Shown here: positions 1 to 8,451 of the stretch, in pieces | Position numbering within the stretch: position 1 is the stretch's first letter | Layout of the letters: the number at the start of each line of letters is the position of its first letter | From: Psychrosphaera sp. F3M07 | GTDB lineage: Bacteria; Pseudomonadota; Gammaproteobacteria; Enterobacterales; Alteromonadaceae | Direction: 5' to 3' | Assembly: GCF_018860345.1 (NCBI RefSeq) | Contig: NZ_JAHKPJ010000002.1 | Location: 112,699 to 176,698, forward strand | Length of the DNA: 64,000 bases | The notes under the pieces: generated by a model | Told to the model about the DNA's origin: nothing | What the model saw: the letters and a program-made list of their open reading frames with translations, nothing else | Databases searched by the model: none | Made by a program: the position numbers and the translations under genes

Positions 1-2
1 TA

Positions 3-140
3 AGTACATGGGTATTCTCAGCGCTTAAATTCCAAGTTGATATGGGTATATTGTTAACCTTTATGTTCTTAGTGAACATGTTGGGGGCCGTCATTATTTT
101 GCCTGCTTTGGCATCTGTTCTTTGGCGTAAAGAAAAGTAA
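3..140 (+). CDS. C-terminal end of an RND/MMPL-family exporter (partial)
   Basis: Reading frame open from the window edge to a TAA at 138-140. The 45 visible residues contain a hydrophobic segment (GILLTFMFLVNMLGAVIILP) followed by ALASVLWRKEK. A last membrane helix with a short basic tail is how large RND-superfamily (MMPL/HAE-like) inner-membrane transporters usually end. Substrate and subfamily cannot be judged because the rest lies outside the window. A terminator follows about 50 bases downstream, so this is probably the last gene of its transcript. The family call is from recognition of this tail only. Confidence 0.65.
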   Translation, partial: STWVFSALKFQVDMGILLTFMFLVNMLGAVIILPALASVLWRKEK

Positions 141-189
141 ACAAATAAAATGTGATTATTTTATTTAGTTTTTTGTGAATAAATATATT

Positions 190-215
190 AAAAAGCGGCG
201 TAAAGCCGCTTTTTT
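190..215 (+). terminator. Rho-independent terminator after the RND-type gene
   Basis: The stem AAAAAGCGGC (190-199) pairs with GCCGCTTTTT (205-214) across a five-base loop, and the T-rich arm gives the U-tract. It lies 50 bases after the exporter stop codon and isolates it from gdhB. Confidence 0.85.
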
Positions 216-424
216 ATTTACCCCCTCTGCATATCTTTTGATTTCTAACTAATCTATTGAATTCTTTAGTGTTACTACCAGTCATAATCTACTTCTCTAA
301 TTTAATAAATAGGTCTAAACTGAGGGTAATTCATCATTTTACTGGGCGTTAAGCCTGTTTGTATGAAGACTGAGTTCGTCAATTCAACAATAATTATAAG
401 TTTTATAATAAAAAGGAAACTGTA

Positions 425-3400
425 ATGACCTTATTACGTAATTCCTCATCGGTGATCCTTAAGAACGTCGCCAAATTAATAAATGAGAAGTTACCCGCCG
501 AACGTCAAAAATTGGTCGAAGATTTTGCCTCACGCTTGTTTGAAAACATGGCGTCGGAAGATTTAGATAGACGAATTGACGTAGATTTGTACGGCGCATC
601 TCTTAGTCTATTTAATGCTTTTAACGAGGCATTTGAAGATGAGCCTGTTATCCGAGTATTTAATCCTGAACTAGGCGCAGACGGTTGGCAGTCAGAACAC
701 ACCATAGTGCAAATTGTGGTTAATGACTTGCCGTTTTTAGTTGACTCGGTTCGTATGGCGTTAAACCGTTTATCAATCACATCGCACTTGTTATTACATA
801 CTCCAGTAAAAGTGAATAGAGATAAAAGCGGCCAAGTAACTGAATTCATCGATTTAAAAGCGGGCACTGGTACTCATCAGCAAACTGTATTTCTGATTGA
901 AATAGACCGTCAAGGCGATAAAAAACAATTAAGCTCTTTAACCAAAGAGTTAGCCTCAGTACTTGATGATGTTGGTATTGCAGTTCAAGATTGGAAACCA
1001 ATACAAGAGAAGTTGGCTGCTTGTATCAATGAAGTCAAAAAATCAAAAGTATCCAATAAAGAAAATTTAAAAACCAGCTTAGCGTTTTTAGATTGGATTG
1101 CCGATCATAACTTTACTTTAATGGGTTATCGTGAGTATGCCGTGTCTGCTGTTAAAGGCGACACTTTAGTTCAAGGTATAGACGATACCTCTCTTGGCCT
1201 AATGAAAAATAGACCAAGTACTGACAGATTATTATCTGAGTTATCACATACCGGCAGAGCTGAAGCGTTGTCTGATAATTTATTAGTGTTAACTAAAACC
1301 AATTCTCAATCACGAGTTCATCGTCCGGCGTATTTAGATTATATCGGGATTAAAAAATTAGATGCTCAAGGTAATGTAATTGGTGAATACCGATTTGTTG
1401 GTTTATATGCGGCAAGTTTATATAACTCAAGTGTTAAAGACATTCCGTTATTAAATGAAAAAATTAATCGTATTACTGAAAATAGCTCATTTGCCAAAGA
1501 AACCCATGGTTATAAAGCGCTATTAAATGTTCTAGAAACCTATCCTAGAGATGAGTTGATTCAGGCTACGGATGAACATTTACACGAAGTCGCCATGGGT
1601 GTTTTGCAGATGCAAGAACGCGATATGACGAAACTATTTATTCGTAAAGATACCTATAGTCGTTTCTATTCTTGTATGGTGTTTGTTCGTCGTGAACGCT
1701 ACAACACTAAACTTCGTAAAGATACCCAAGACATATTACGTGAAGCGATAGGCAGCGATGGTGAAGTTGAATTCACTACTTACTTTTCAGAATCACCTTT
1801 AGCGAGAACACATTATATTGTTCGAGCTAATAAACAAGATGTTGAAATTAACGTGAAAGAAATCGAGAATAATTTGATAGAAGCGGCTAAAACATGGGAC
1901 GATAAATTAGCAACAGCCTTAACGAAAACGTTTGGTGGTGCTAAAGGTAAAGAACTTGCTACTCGTTACAATAAATCCTTCCCAAGAAGCTACAAAGAGG
2001 CAGTATTGCCTTCTACAGCAACGGTTGATGTTACGTATTTAGAAAAACTAAATAATGATAACAAATTGGAAATGTTGTTTTATCGTTCACAAGAAGCGAC
2101 TGAAAAGAACGCCGTTCGTTTAAGTTTATTCCACAAAGATGAGCCAATTCACTTATCCGACGTATTGCCAATTTTAGAAAACTTTGGTTTACGTGTTATT
2201 GGTGAAACGCCATATGCCGTTGCCACTGAAACCGGTGAACATTGGATCATGGACTTCACCATGACGTTAACCAATGGTGATAACTCAGACTTTGAAAAAA
2301 CACAGCAATTATTCCAACAAGCGTTTGCCGCAGTTTGGAGTAATCAGTTAGAAAATGATGGTTTTAACCGTCTAATTCTAGGCGCTAAATTAAGTGGTCG
2401 CCAAGCATCAATCATACGTGCATACGCAAAATATATGCGTCAAATTGGTGTGACATTCTCACAAAGTTATATTGAGTCTACGTTTGACCGTTATCCTCAA
2501 ATTGCGGGTAAATTGGTCACGTTATTTACTCATAAATTTAAGCCAAATAAAGACAGCGTTAAAAAGTACGACAAAACTAAAGATGAGATATTAGTTGAGT
2601 TAGATAACGTAGGTAACTTAGATGATGATCGTATTATACGTTTATACATCACGTTAATGGATGCAACGTTACGTACCAACTTCTACCAAGCAGCAGCCGA
2701 TGGTTCAGAAAAACCGTATATCTCATTTAAGTTATTGCCTTCGTTAATTCCAGAAGTGCCATTACCAAAACCTAAATTTGAAATATTCGTATATAGCCCT
2801 CGTATTGAAGGTGTGCATTTACGTGGTGGTAAAGTTGCGCGTGGTGGATTACGTTGGTCAGACCGTATGGAAGACTTCCGTACAGAAGTTTTAGGCTTAG
2901 TAAAAGCTCAACAAGTTAAAAACACGGTTATCGTTCCTAATGGTTCAAAAGGTGGTTTTGTTTGTAAACAAATGCCAACTGAAGGCGGCCGAGATGCCTT
3001 TTTTGCTGAAGGGCAAGAGTGTTACCGTACATTCATTAGAGGTTTGTTAGATTTAACTGACAACATTGTACATGGTGAAGTTGTGCCTCCTAAAGATGTT
3101 GTTCGTCATGATGAAGACGATACCTATTTAGTGGTTGCGGCAGATAAAGGGACTGCAACCTTCTCAGATATCGCTAATGCTATTTCAGAAGAATATAACT
3201 TCTGGTTAGGGGACGCGTTTGCATCTGGTGGCAGTGTTGGTTACGACCATAAGAAAATGGGTATTACTGCTCGTGGTGCTTGGGAATCCGTTAAACGTCA
3301 TTTCCGCGAAATGGGCATTGATTGTCAAACTACAGATTTCACTTGTGTTGCTGTAGGTGATATGGCTGGTGATGTATTTGGTAACGGTATGTTGTTATCC

Positions 3401-5251
3401 AAACATATACGCTTGCAAGGTGCATTTAACCATATGCATATTTTCATTGACCCAAATCCAGACTCAGCTACATCTTATCCAGAACGTCGTCGATTATTCG
3501 ATTTGCCACGTTCTTCTTGGGAAGACTACGATACAAAACTGATTTCAAACGGTGGCGGCATTTTCTTACGTAGTGCAAAATCTATTACGTTAACGCCAGA
3601 AATGAAAAAAATGTTGGGTACTAAAAAAATCAGCATGACACCTAACGAATTGATCAGAGGTTTGTTAACCATGGAAGTTGATCTTCTGTGGAATGGTGGT
3701 ATCGGTACTTATCTTAAATCTAAATATGAAACAGATGCTCAAGTAGGCGACCGTGCAACGGATTTAGTTCGTATCAATGGTGCTGAGCTTAAAGCAAAAG
3801 TATTTGGTGAAGGTGGTAATTTAGGTGCTACCCAATTAGGTCGTATTGAATATGCACAAAGTGGTGGCCGAATTAATACCGACTTCGTTGATAACGTAGG
3901 TGGTGTTGATTGTTCAGATAACGAAGTTAACATTAAAATATTGTTAAACCAGTTAGTTACTGAAGGTGAATTAACCAAAAAACATCGTGATCAGTTACTT
4001 TATGACATGACAGACGACGTATCTAAAATTGTATTAAAAGACTGTTACCGTCAAACCCATACTATTTCAGTTACTGAATTAAAAGGCGCGAGTTTGTTAA
4101 AAGAGCAAATGCGCTTTATTCACGCCCTTGAAAAAAGTGGCAAGTTAGATCGTGAAATAGAGTTCTTGCCTTCAGACGAAGCTATTGCTGAACGTCAAGT
4201 ATTAGGACAAGGGTTTACTCGTCCAGAATTAGCGGTATTAGTTGCTTACGGTAAAATGGTATTAAAAGAACAGTTTGCTATTGATGAAATTGATCAAAAT
4301 CCATATTACTTAAACCTATTAATTGAAGCGTTTCCGCCGAAGTTACAGGAAAACTACAGAGAACAAATCCAAAAACATCCACTGCGCAAAGAGATCATTG
4401 CTACTAAGTTAGCTAATGAAGTGGTGAATGATATGGGTTTAAACTTTGTTGAGCGAATGAAAGAAGAAACGGGTGCCTCAGTTGAAGAAATACTGACTTG
4501 TTACATGATGGCACGTGAAGTATTCGACTTACCAAAATACTGGTCTCAAATTGAAGCGTTAGACAATAAAATACCGGCCATTGTACAAACAGAAATGTTG
4601 CATCAAATGCGTCGTACCGTTCGTCGTACCGCGCGTTGGTTCCTAAGACATAGAAATAAATCTCTGGGCTTAGAACAAACGATTGAGTTCTATAAAGGTA
4701 CGTTTGACCGATTAAGCACTAATTTACCAGAGTACTTAATTGAATCGGAAGCTAAGAAACTAACTGCAGCTGAAAGTGATTTTGTGAAAGAAGGCGCACC
4801 AAAAGAATTGGCCGCTTATATTGCGCAATTAAGTTCAATCTTCTCTGCAATGGACATAGCGGATGTGGCTCAAAGTATGAACAAAGATGTAGACTTAGTG
4901 ACTAAACTTTACTTTAGATTAGGCGCTAAACTTGGTTTACATTGGTTCTTAGATCAAATTACCAATCAACCGGTTGCAAATCACTGGCAAGCCCTTGCTC
5001 GTGCTAGTTACCGCGAAGAACTAGATTGGCAGCAACGTGCGTTAACGTCTGCTGTCCTTCATTTTGATCAAACGAGCACAGACAGTGAAGAAATGTTTGA
5101 AAACTGGTTAGCCGAATTTAAACAAATTCTTGGCCGCTGGAATCAAATGTTAGCTGAATTTAAAACCTCAGATAGTCATGAGTTTGCTAAGTTCTCCGTG
5201 GCGTTACGTGAACTTATGTTATTAAGTCATCACTGTGAGTCTTCAGTTTAA
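425..5251 (+). CDS. gdhB: NAD-specific glutamate dehydrogenase, large (180-kDa) class
   Basis: Oxidatively deaminates L-glutamate to 2-oxoglutarate with NAD+, a catabolic cytoplasmic enzyme. The 1608-residue length is typical of the bacterial large NAD-GDH family and far longer than the ordinary 450-residue hexameric GDH. The catalytic domain is visible near residues 795-845 (GGKVARGGLRWSDRMEDFR, then VKNTVIVPNGSKGGF), with the substrate-binding lysines and glycine-rich segments expected. The start ATG follows a good AAGGAAA ribosome site at 412-418. It is monocistronic by appearance: a terminator precedes and another follows. The symbol is used by analogy with Pseudomonas GdhB. Confidence 0.95.
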   Translation: MTLLRNSSSVILKNVAKLINEKLPAERQKLVEDFASRLFENMASEDLDRRIDVDLYGASLSLFNAFNEAFEDEPVIRVFNPELGADGWQSEHTIVQIVVNDLPFLVDSVRMALNRLSITSHLLLHTPVKVNRDKSGQVTEFIDLKAGTGTHQQTVFLIEIDRQGDKKQLSSLTKELASVLDDVGIAVQDWKPIQEKLAACINEVKKSKVSNKENLKTSLAFLDWIADHNFTLMGYREYAVSAVKGDTLVQGIDDTSLGLMKNRPSTDRLLSELSHTGRAEALSDNLLVLTKTNSQSRVHRPAYLDYIGIKKLDAQGNVIGEYRFVGLYAASLYNSSVKDIPLLNEKINRITENSSFAKETHGYKALLNVLETYPRDELIQATDEHLHEVAMGVLQMQERDMTKLFIRKDTYSRFYSCMVFVRRERYNTKLRKDTQDILREAIGSDGEVEFTTYFSESPLARTHYIVRANKQDVEINVKEIENNLIEAAKTWDDKLATALTKTFGGAKGKELATRYNKSFPRSYKEAVLPSTATVDVTYLEKLNNDNKLEMLFYRSQEATEKNAVRLSLFHKDEPIHLSDVLPILENFGLRVIGETPYAVATETGEHWIMDFTMTLTNGDNSDFEKTQQLFQQAFAAVWSNQLENDGFNRLILGAKLSGRQASIIRAYAKYMRQIGVTFSQSYIESTFDRYPQIAGKLVTLFTHKFKPNKDSVKKYDKTKDEILVELDNVGNLDDDRIIRLYITLMDATLRTNFYQAAADGSEKPYISFKLLPSLIPEVPLPKPKFEIFVYSPRIEGVHLRGGKVARGGLRWSDRMEDFRTEVLGLVKAQQVKNTVIVPNGSKGGFVCKQMPTEGGRDAFFAEGQECYRTFIRGLLDLTDNIVHGEVVPPKDVVRHDEDDTYLVVAADKGTATFSDIANAISEEYNFWLGDAFASGGSVGYDHKKMGITARGAWESVKRHFREMGIDCQTTDFTCVAVGDMAGDVFGNGMLLSKHIRLQGAFNHMHIFIDPNPDSATSYPERRRLFDLPRSSWEDYDTKLISNGGGIFLRSAKSITLTPEMKKMLGTKKISMTPNELIRGLLTMEVDLLWNGGIGTYLKSKYETDAQVGDRATDLVRINGAELKAKVFGEGGNLGATQLGRIEYAQSGGRINTDFVDNVGGVDCSDNEVNIKILLNQLVTEGELTKKHRDQLLYDMTDDVSKIVLKDCYRQTHTISVTELKGASLLKEQMRFIHALEKSGKLDREIEFLPSDEAIAERQVLGQGFTRPELAVLVAYGKMVLKEQFAIDEIDQNPYYLNLLIEAFPPKLQENYREQIQKHPLRKEIIATKLANEVVNDMGLNFVERMKEETGASVEEILTCYMMAREVFDLPKYWSQIEALDNKIPAIVQTEMLHQMRRTVRRTARWFLRHRNKSLGLEQTIEFYKGTFDRLSTNLPEYLIESEAKKLTAAESDFVKEGAPKELAAYIAQLSSIFSAMDIADVAQSMNKDVDLVTKLYFRLGAKLGLHWFLDQITNQPVANHWQALARASYREELDWQQRALTSAVLHFDQTSTDSEEMFENWLAEFKQILGRWNQMLAEFKTSDSHEFAKFSVALRELMLLSHHCESSV

Positions 5252-5320
5252 AGGGTCACAAAACCAGACCAAAAATAGGCAATGAATTGACTAACAATTT
5301 AATGCCTAAATCTATAAAAT

Positions 5321-5355
5321 ACGCCTCATGAAATTAATTCAGAGGCGTTTTTTTA
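5321..5355 (+). terminator. Rho-independent terminator after gdhB
   Basis: The stem ACGCCTC (5321-5327) pairs with GAGGCGT (5342-5348) and is followed by a run of seven T. It lies about 70 bases after the gdhB stop and just upstream of pyrD. Confidence 0.85.
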
Positions 5356-5400
5356 TTTCTCTGTTTTAACTCCGAATTATAAATCCAAAGGATGCTTAGA

Positions 5401-6408
5401 ATGTTATTTGAATTAGCCAAAAAGTTTATGTTCACCCAAGACGCAGAATGGGCGCATGAATTTGCGTTAAACAGCTTTAAACGATTTGCTAACACGCCAC
5501 TTAGCTTAGCTTGGAGACAAACGGTACAAGATAAGCCGGTTGAGTTATTGGGTATGACATTCCCAAATCCGGTCGGACTTGCAGCAGGTTTAGATAAAAA
5601 TGGTGAATGTATAGATGCATTTGGTCAAATGGGGTTTGGCTTTGTTGAAATTGGCACGGTAACGCCAGTAGGGCAAGCGGGAAATCCAAAACCTCGCATA
5701 TTCCGTTTACCAGAACAAAACGCCATCATTAATAGAATGGGCTTTAATAATCACGGTGTAGATAACTTAATAGAAAATGTTAAGAAATCTAACTTCAAAG
5801 GAATTTTAGGTATCAATATTGGCAAAAATAAAGATACGCCAAATGAAACGGGTCATGAAGATTATGTGATCTGTATGCAAAAGGTGTATCAATATGCTGA
5901 TTATATTACCGTGAATATTTCTTCTCCAAATACGCCAGGTTTACGTGATTTACAATTTGGCGATTCGTTGAATACTTTATTGTCAGCGGTAAAAGAACAA
6001 CAAACTTTATTAAACAAAGAACACGGCAAATACGTACCTGTGTTAGTTAAGATCGCACCGGATATGGACGACGTTGCAATTGAGCAAGTTGTTGAATGTA
6101 TTGTCTCTGAAGGCATGGATGGCATTATTGCTACTAATACCACCTTATCTCGTGAAGCGGTTAAAGGCTTAAAACACGCAGAAGAAGCGGGCGGATTAAG
6201 TGGTAACCCTGTAACCGATATGAGCACAGAAGTAATACGTAAAATCCGTCAGATCAATGCAGATATTCCAATTATCGGTGTTGGTGGGATTAACGATGCA
6301 CAAACCGCTAAAGATAAATTGGCAGCTGGTGCAAACTTAGTTCAAGTTTATACCAATTTCATTTATCAAGGACCTAAGTTGATAAAACAGATAGTGAATA
6401 ATCTATAA
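5401..6408 (+). CDS. pyrD: Dihydroorotate dehydrogenase (quinone), class 2
   Basis: Fourth step of UMP synthesis: oxidises dihydroorotate to orotate with FMN, passing electrons to membrane quinone. The protein (335 aa from this start) shows the FMN-binding [14 protein letters not shown] segment, the [11 protein letters not shown] motif with the catalytic serine region, and IIGVGGI near the C-terminus. An ATG at 5392 is also in frame, but it overlaps the AAAGGA ribosome site (5387-5392). Starting at 5401 gives a spacing of eight bases and puts the AHEF motif at the same position as in E. coli PyrD. zapC follows, as in enterobacteria, which supports both calls. Confidence 0.96.
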   Translation: MLFELAKKFMFTQDAEWAHEFALNSFKRFANTPLSLAWRQTVQDKPVELLGMTFPNPVGLAAGLDKNGECIDAFGQMGFGFVEIGTVTPVGQAGNPKPRIFRLPEQNAIINRMGFNNHGVDNLIENVKKSNFKGILGINIGKNKDTPNETGHEDYVICMQKVYQYADYITVNISSPNTPGLRDLQFGDSLNTLLSAVKEQQTLLNKEHGKYVPVLVKIAPDMDDVAIEQVVECIVSEGMDGIIATNTTLSREAVKGLKHAEEAGGLSGNPVTDMSTEVIRKIRQINADIPIIGVGGINDAQTAKDKLAAGANLVQVYTNFIYQGPKLIKQIVNNL

Positions 6409-6538
6409 ATAGTAATGTCTGATTACACGCTAGTTCAGTTTGATTAGCCGTGTTTTTGGTTATGGCTGGAATTGCGTAACCAAGTCAGTTACATTAATTT
6501 ACTAGATACGTTAATAGAGTTTAATTAGGTGGTGTTTT

Positions 6539-7063
6539 TTGCAAAACAACTTGGTCAATTGGTATTGGAAAATAGATGTAAATTCTGAACAACTTGTTTT
6601 GTGTTTATCTAGTGATATTCATTTTCCAACACTTTTTTGTCGCCAACAGGTATCGTCATTGACGTCACCACAATGTGCATTTACCACAGAAGATGCTGAG
6701 TTATATAGCGCATTTCGTGATTTGTTAGGTACAACGAATTTAAATCAAGAAGCGCAGTTTACACTTGCGATAAATGCGACTGCAGCGTGTAACTACTTAA
6801 CACCTTGTGCGACTAAAAGTTGGTTTTTTGAAACCTTAAGTAAAGATAAAAAGACTTTTGAATGTGGTGATATAGTGGAAACACAGTCGTTAACGCTTGG
6901 TTATTATTTAGTGTTAGACAGCGACCCTTTAACATCTACCATTATTCTATTATCACAAAAACAACAAGTTGACTCCAACCGAGTGTTTAATCAGGGTCAA
7001 GTACTTAAAGTACACAATGACCGTTTAGAAAAGAAATCAAATATTGAGTTATTAACATTATGA
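6539..7063 (+). CDS. zapC: Cell division protein ZapC
   Basis: ZapC binds FtsZ and promotes bundling of protofilaments at the septum. The 174-residue product has the family's NWYWKID opening, a DAELYSAF segment, the KSWFFE motif near residue 95 and an NDRLEK segment near the C-terminus. The family is about 180 aa, and its position after pyrD is the usual one. The start is a TTG at 6539, chosen because AGGTGG (6527-6532) lies six bases upstream and no ATG is available nearby. The stop overlaps the deoB start by four bases (ATGA), implying translational coupling. Confidence 0.88.
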   Translation: MQNNLVNWYWKIDVNSEQLVLCLSSDIHFPTLFCRQQVSSLTSPQCAFTTEDAELYSAFRDLLGTTNLNQEAQFTLAINATAACNYLTPCATKSWFFETLSKDKKTFECGDIVETQSLTLGYYLVLDSDPLTSTIILLSQKQQVDSNRVFNQGQVLKVHNDRLEKKSNIELLTL

Positions 7064-8286
7064 GTCGAGTAATTATATTAGTAGCCGACGGTTTAGGTGT
7101 CGGCAGTAGCGCAGATGCAGAAAAGTTTGGCGATGTCGGAGCCAACACCTTTTTTCATATATATGAAAAAATGAAACAATTAACATTAAGTGGTCAAGGT
7201 CATGACTTACATTTGCCTAATTTAGCTAAATTAGGCTTGTTAGCGGCTTGTGAAGAAGCTAATGGCGTAACCATGGAGTTAGATTGCAAAACCGATCCAA
7301 TAGCCGCTTATGGATATATGCAAGAGATCTCAACAGGGAAAGACACGCCAAGTGGCCATTGGGAAATGGCAGGGGTTCCTGTACTTTTTGATTGGGGATA
7401 TTTCACTGAAAAAACCAATAGTTTCCCAGAGGAACTAATCAAAGAGTTAGTTGAAAAAACAGGTGTTGCAGGCATATTAGGTAATTGTCATGCGCCGGGT
7501 ACGGACATTTTAATCAAACATGGTGAACAACACATAAAAGATAAAATGCCTATTTGTTATACGTCTGCGGATAGTGTATTTCAAATAGCGGCTCATGAAG
7601 AGCACTTTGGCTTACAACGTTTATACGACTTTTGTGAAGTCGCTCGCGAGTTATTAGACAAATACAATATTGGCCGTGTTATCGCACGTCCATTTTTGGG
7701 TGAGACACCTAGTGAGTTTAAACGTACAGGTAACCGTCGTGATTTATCAGTGTTACCACCTAGTCCAACTATGTTAGACAAGTTAGTCGCTAATGGTGGT
7801 TCAGTCACTAGTATTGGTAAAATTGCTGATATTTATGCACATCAAGGGATCAGTGAAAGCATCAAAGCAACAGGATTAGAGCAGTTAATTGATACCACGA
7901 TTGCACAAATGCAAAAGCCAGGAACCAATCAGATTATATTCACTAACTTAGTCAATTTTGACCAAGACTTTGGGCATAGACGTGATATACCGGGCTATGC
8001 GGAAGCGTTAGAGTATTTTGATACCCGTTTAGCAGAAATCATAGATAACTTACATGACGACGACATTTTAATGATCACTGCCGATCATGGTTGTGATCCG
8101 AGTTGGGTAGGCACAGATCATACAAGAGAATATGTGCCTATGTTGGCTTATCAGAAAAATATGCAGCCAGTGAACTTAGGTAAACGTGATACTTTTGCTG
8201 ATATGGGGCAAACCATAGCGGATATCTTTAATTTACCTGCAATGGAATACGGTCAATCATTTTTAAAGCTGCTTGTTATTAAATAG
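7060..8286 (+). CDS. deoB: Phosphopentomutase
   Basis: Interconverts (deoxy)ribose 1-phosphate and 5-phosphate, linking nucleoside breakdown to pentose metabolism; a cytoplasmic Mn-dependent enzyme of the alkaline phosphatase superfamily. At 408 aa it has the normal length. The N-terminal metal motif is DGLGVGSSADAEKFGDVGA, the phosphorylated Thr region is GKDTPSGHWEMAGVPV (near residues 92-107), and the C-terminal metal ligands are in NFDQDFGHRRD and MITADHGCDPSW. In many gammaproteobacteria deoB sits with deoC, deoA and deoD. Here it is alone and overlaps zapC by ATGA, an unusual pairing. No clear terminator follows. Confidence 0.96.
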   Translation: MSRVIILVADGLGVGSSADAEKFGDVGANTFFHIYEKMKQLTLSGQGHDLHLPNLAKLGLLAACEEANGVTMELDCKTDPIAAYGYMQEISTGKDTPSGHWEMAGVPVLFDWGYFTEKTNSFPEELIKELVEKTGVAGILGNCHAPGTDILIKHGEQHIKDKMPICYTSADSVFQIAAHEEHFGLQRLYDFCEVARELLDKYNIGRVIARPFLGETPSEFKRTGNRRDLSVLPPSPTMLDKLVANGGSVTSIGKIADIYAHQGISESIKATGLEQLIDTTIAQMQKPGTNQIIFTNLVNFDQDFGHRRDIPGYAEALEYFDTRLAEIIDNLHDDDILMITADHGCDPSWVGTDHTREYVPMLAYQKNMQPVNLGKRDTFADMGQTIADIFNLPAMEYGQSFLKLLVIK

Positions 8287-8451
8287 CTGAAAAATACTTT
8301 AATTAGTTATAAACATAAAAAAACCTTAGTCAGTAATTAAGCCGATACGGTTACGTGGATCTAGTCCTTATCTCGGTGTTACACAAATAGATAGAATCAA
8401 GGGCGTTTATTGAGTAAAGTCAACTGTATAACTTAAGAGGGAATATAATTT

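Noticed and set aside
404..409. TATAAT as the -10 box of gdhB
   Set aside because: It is only about 15 bases before the start codon and would place transcription start inside the ribosome site; no matching -35 was seen.
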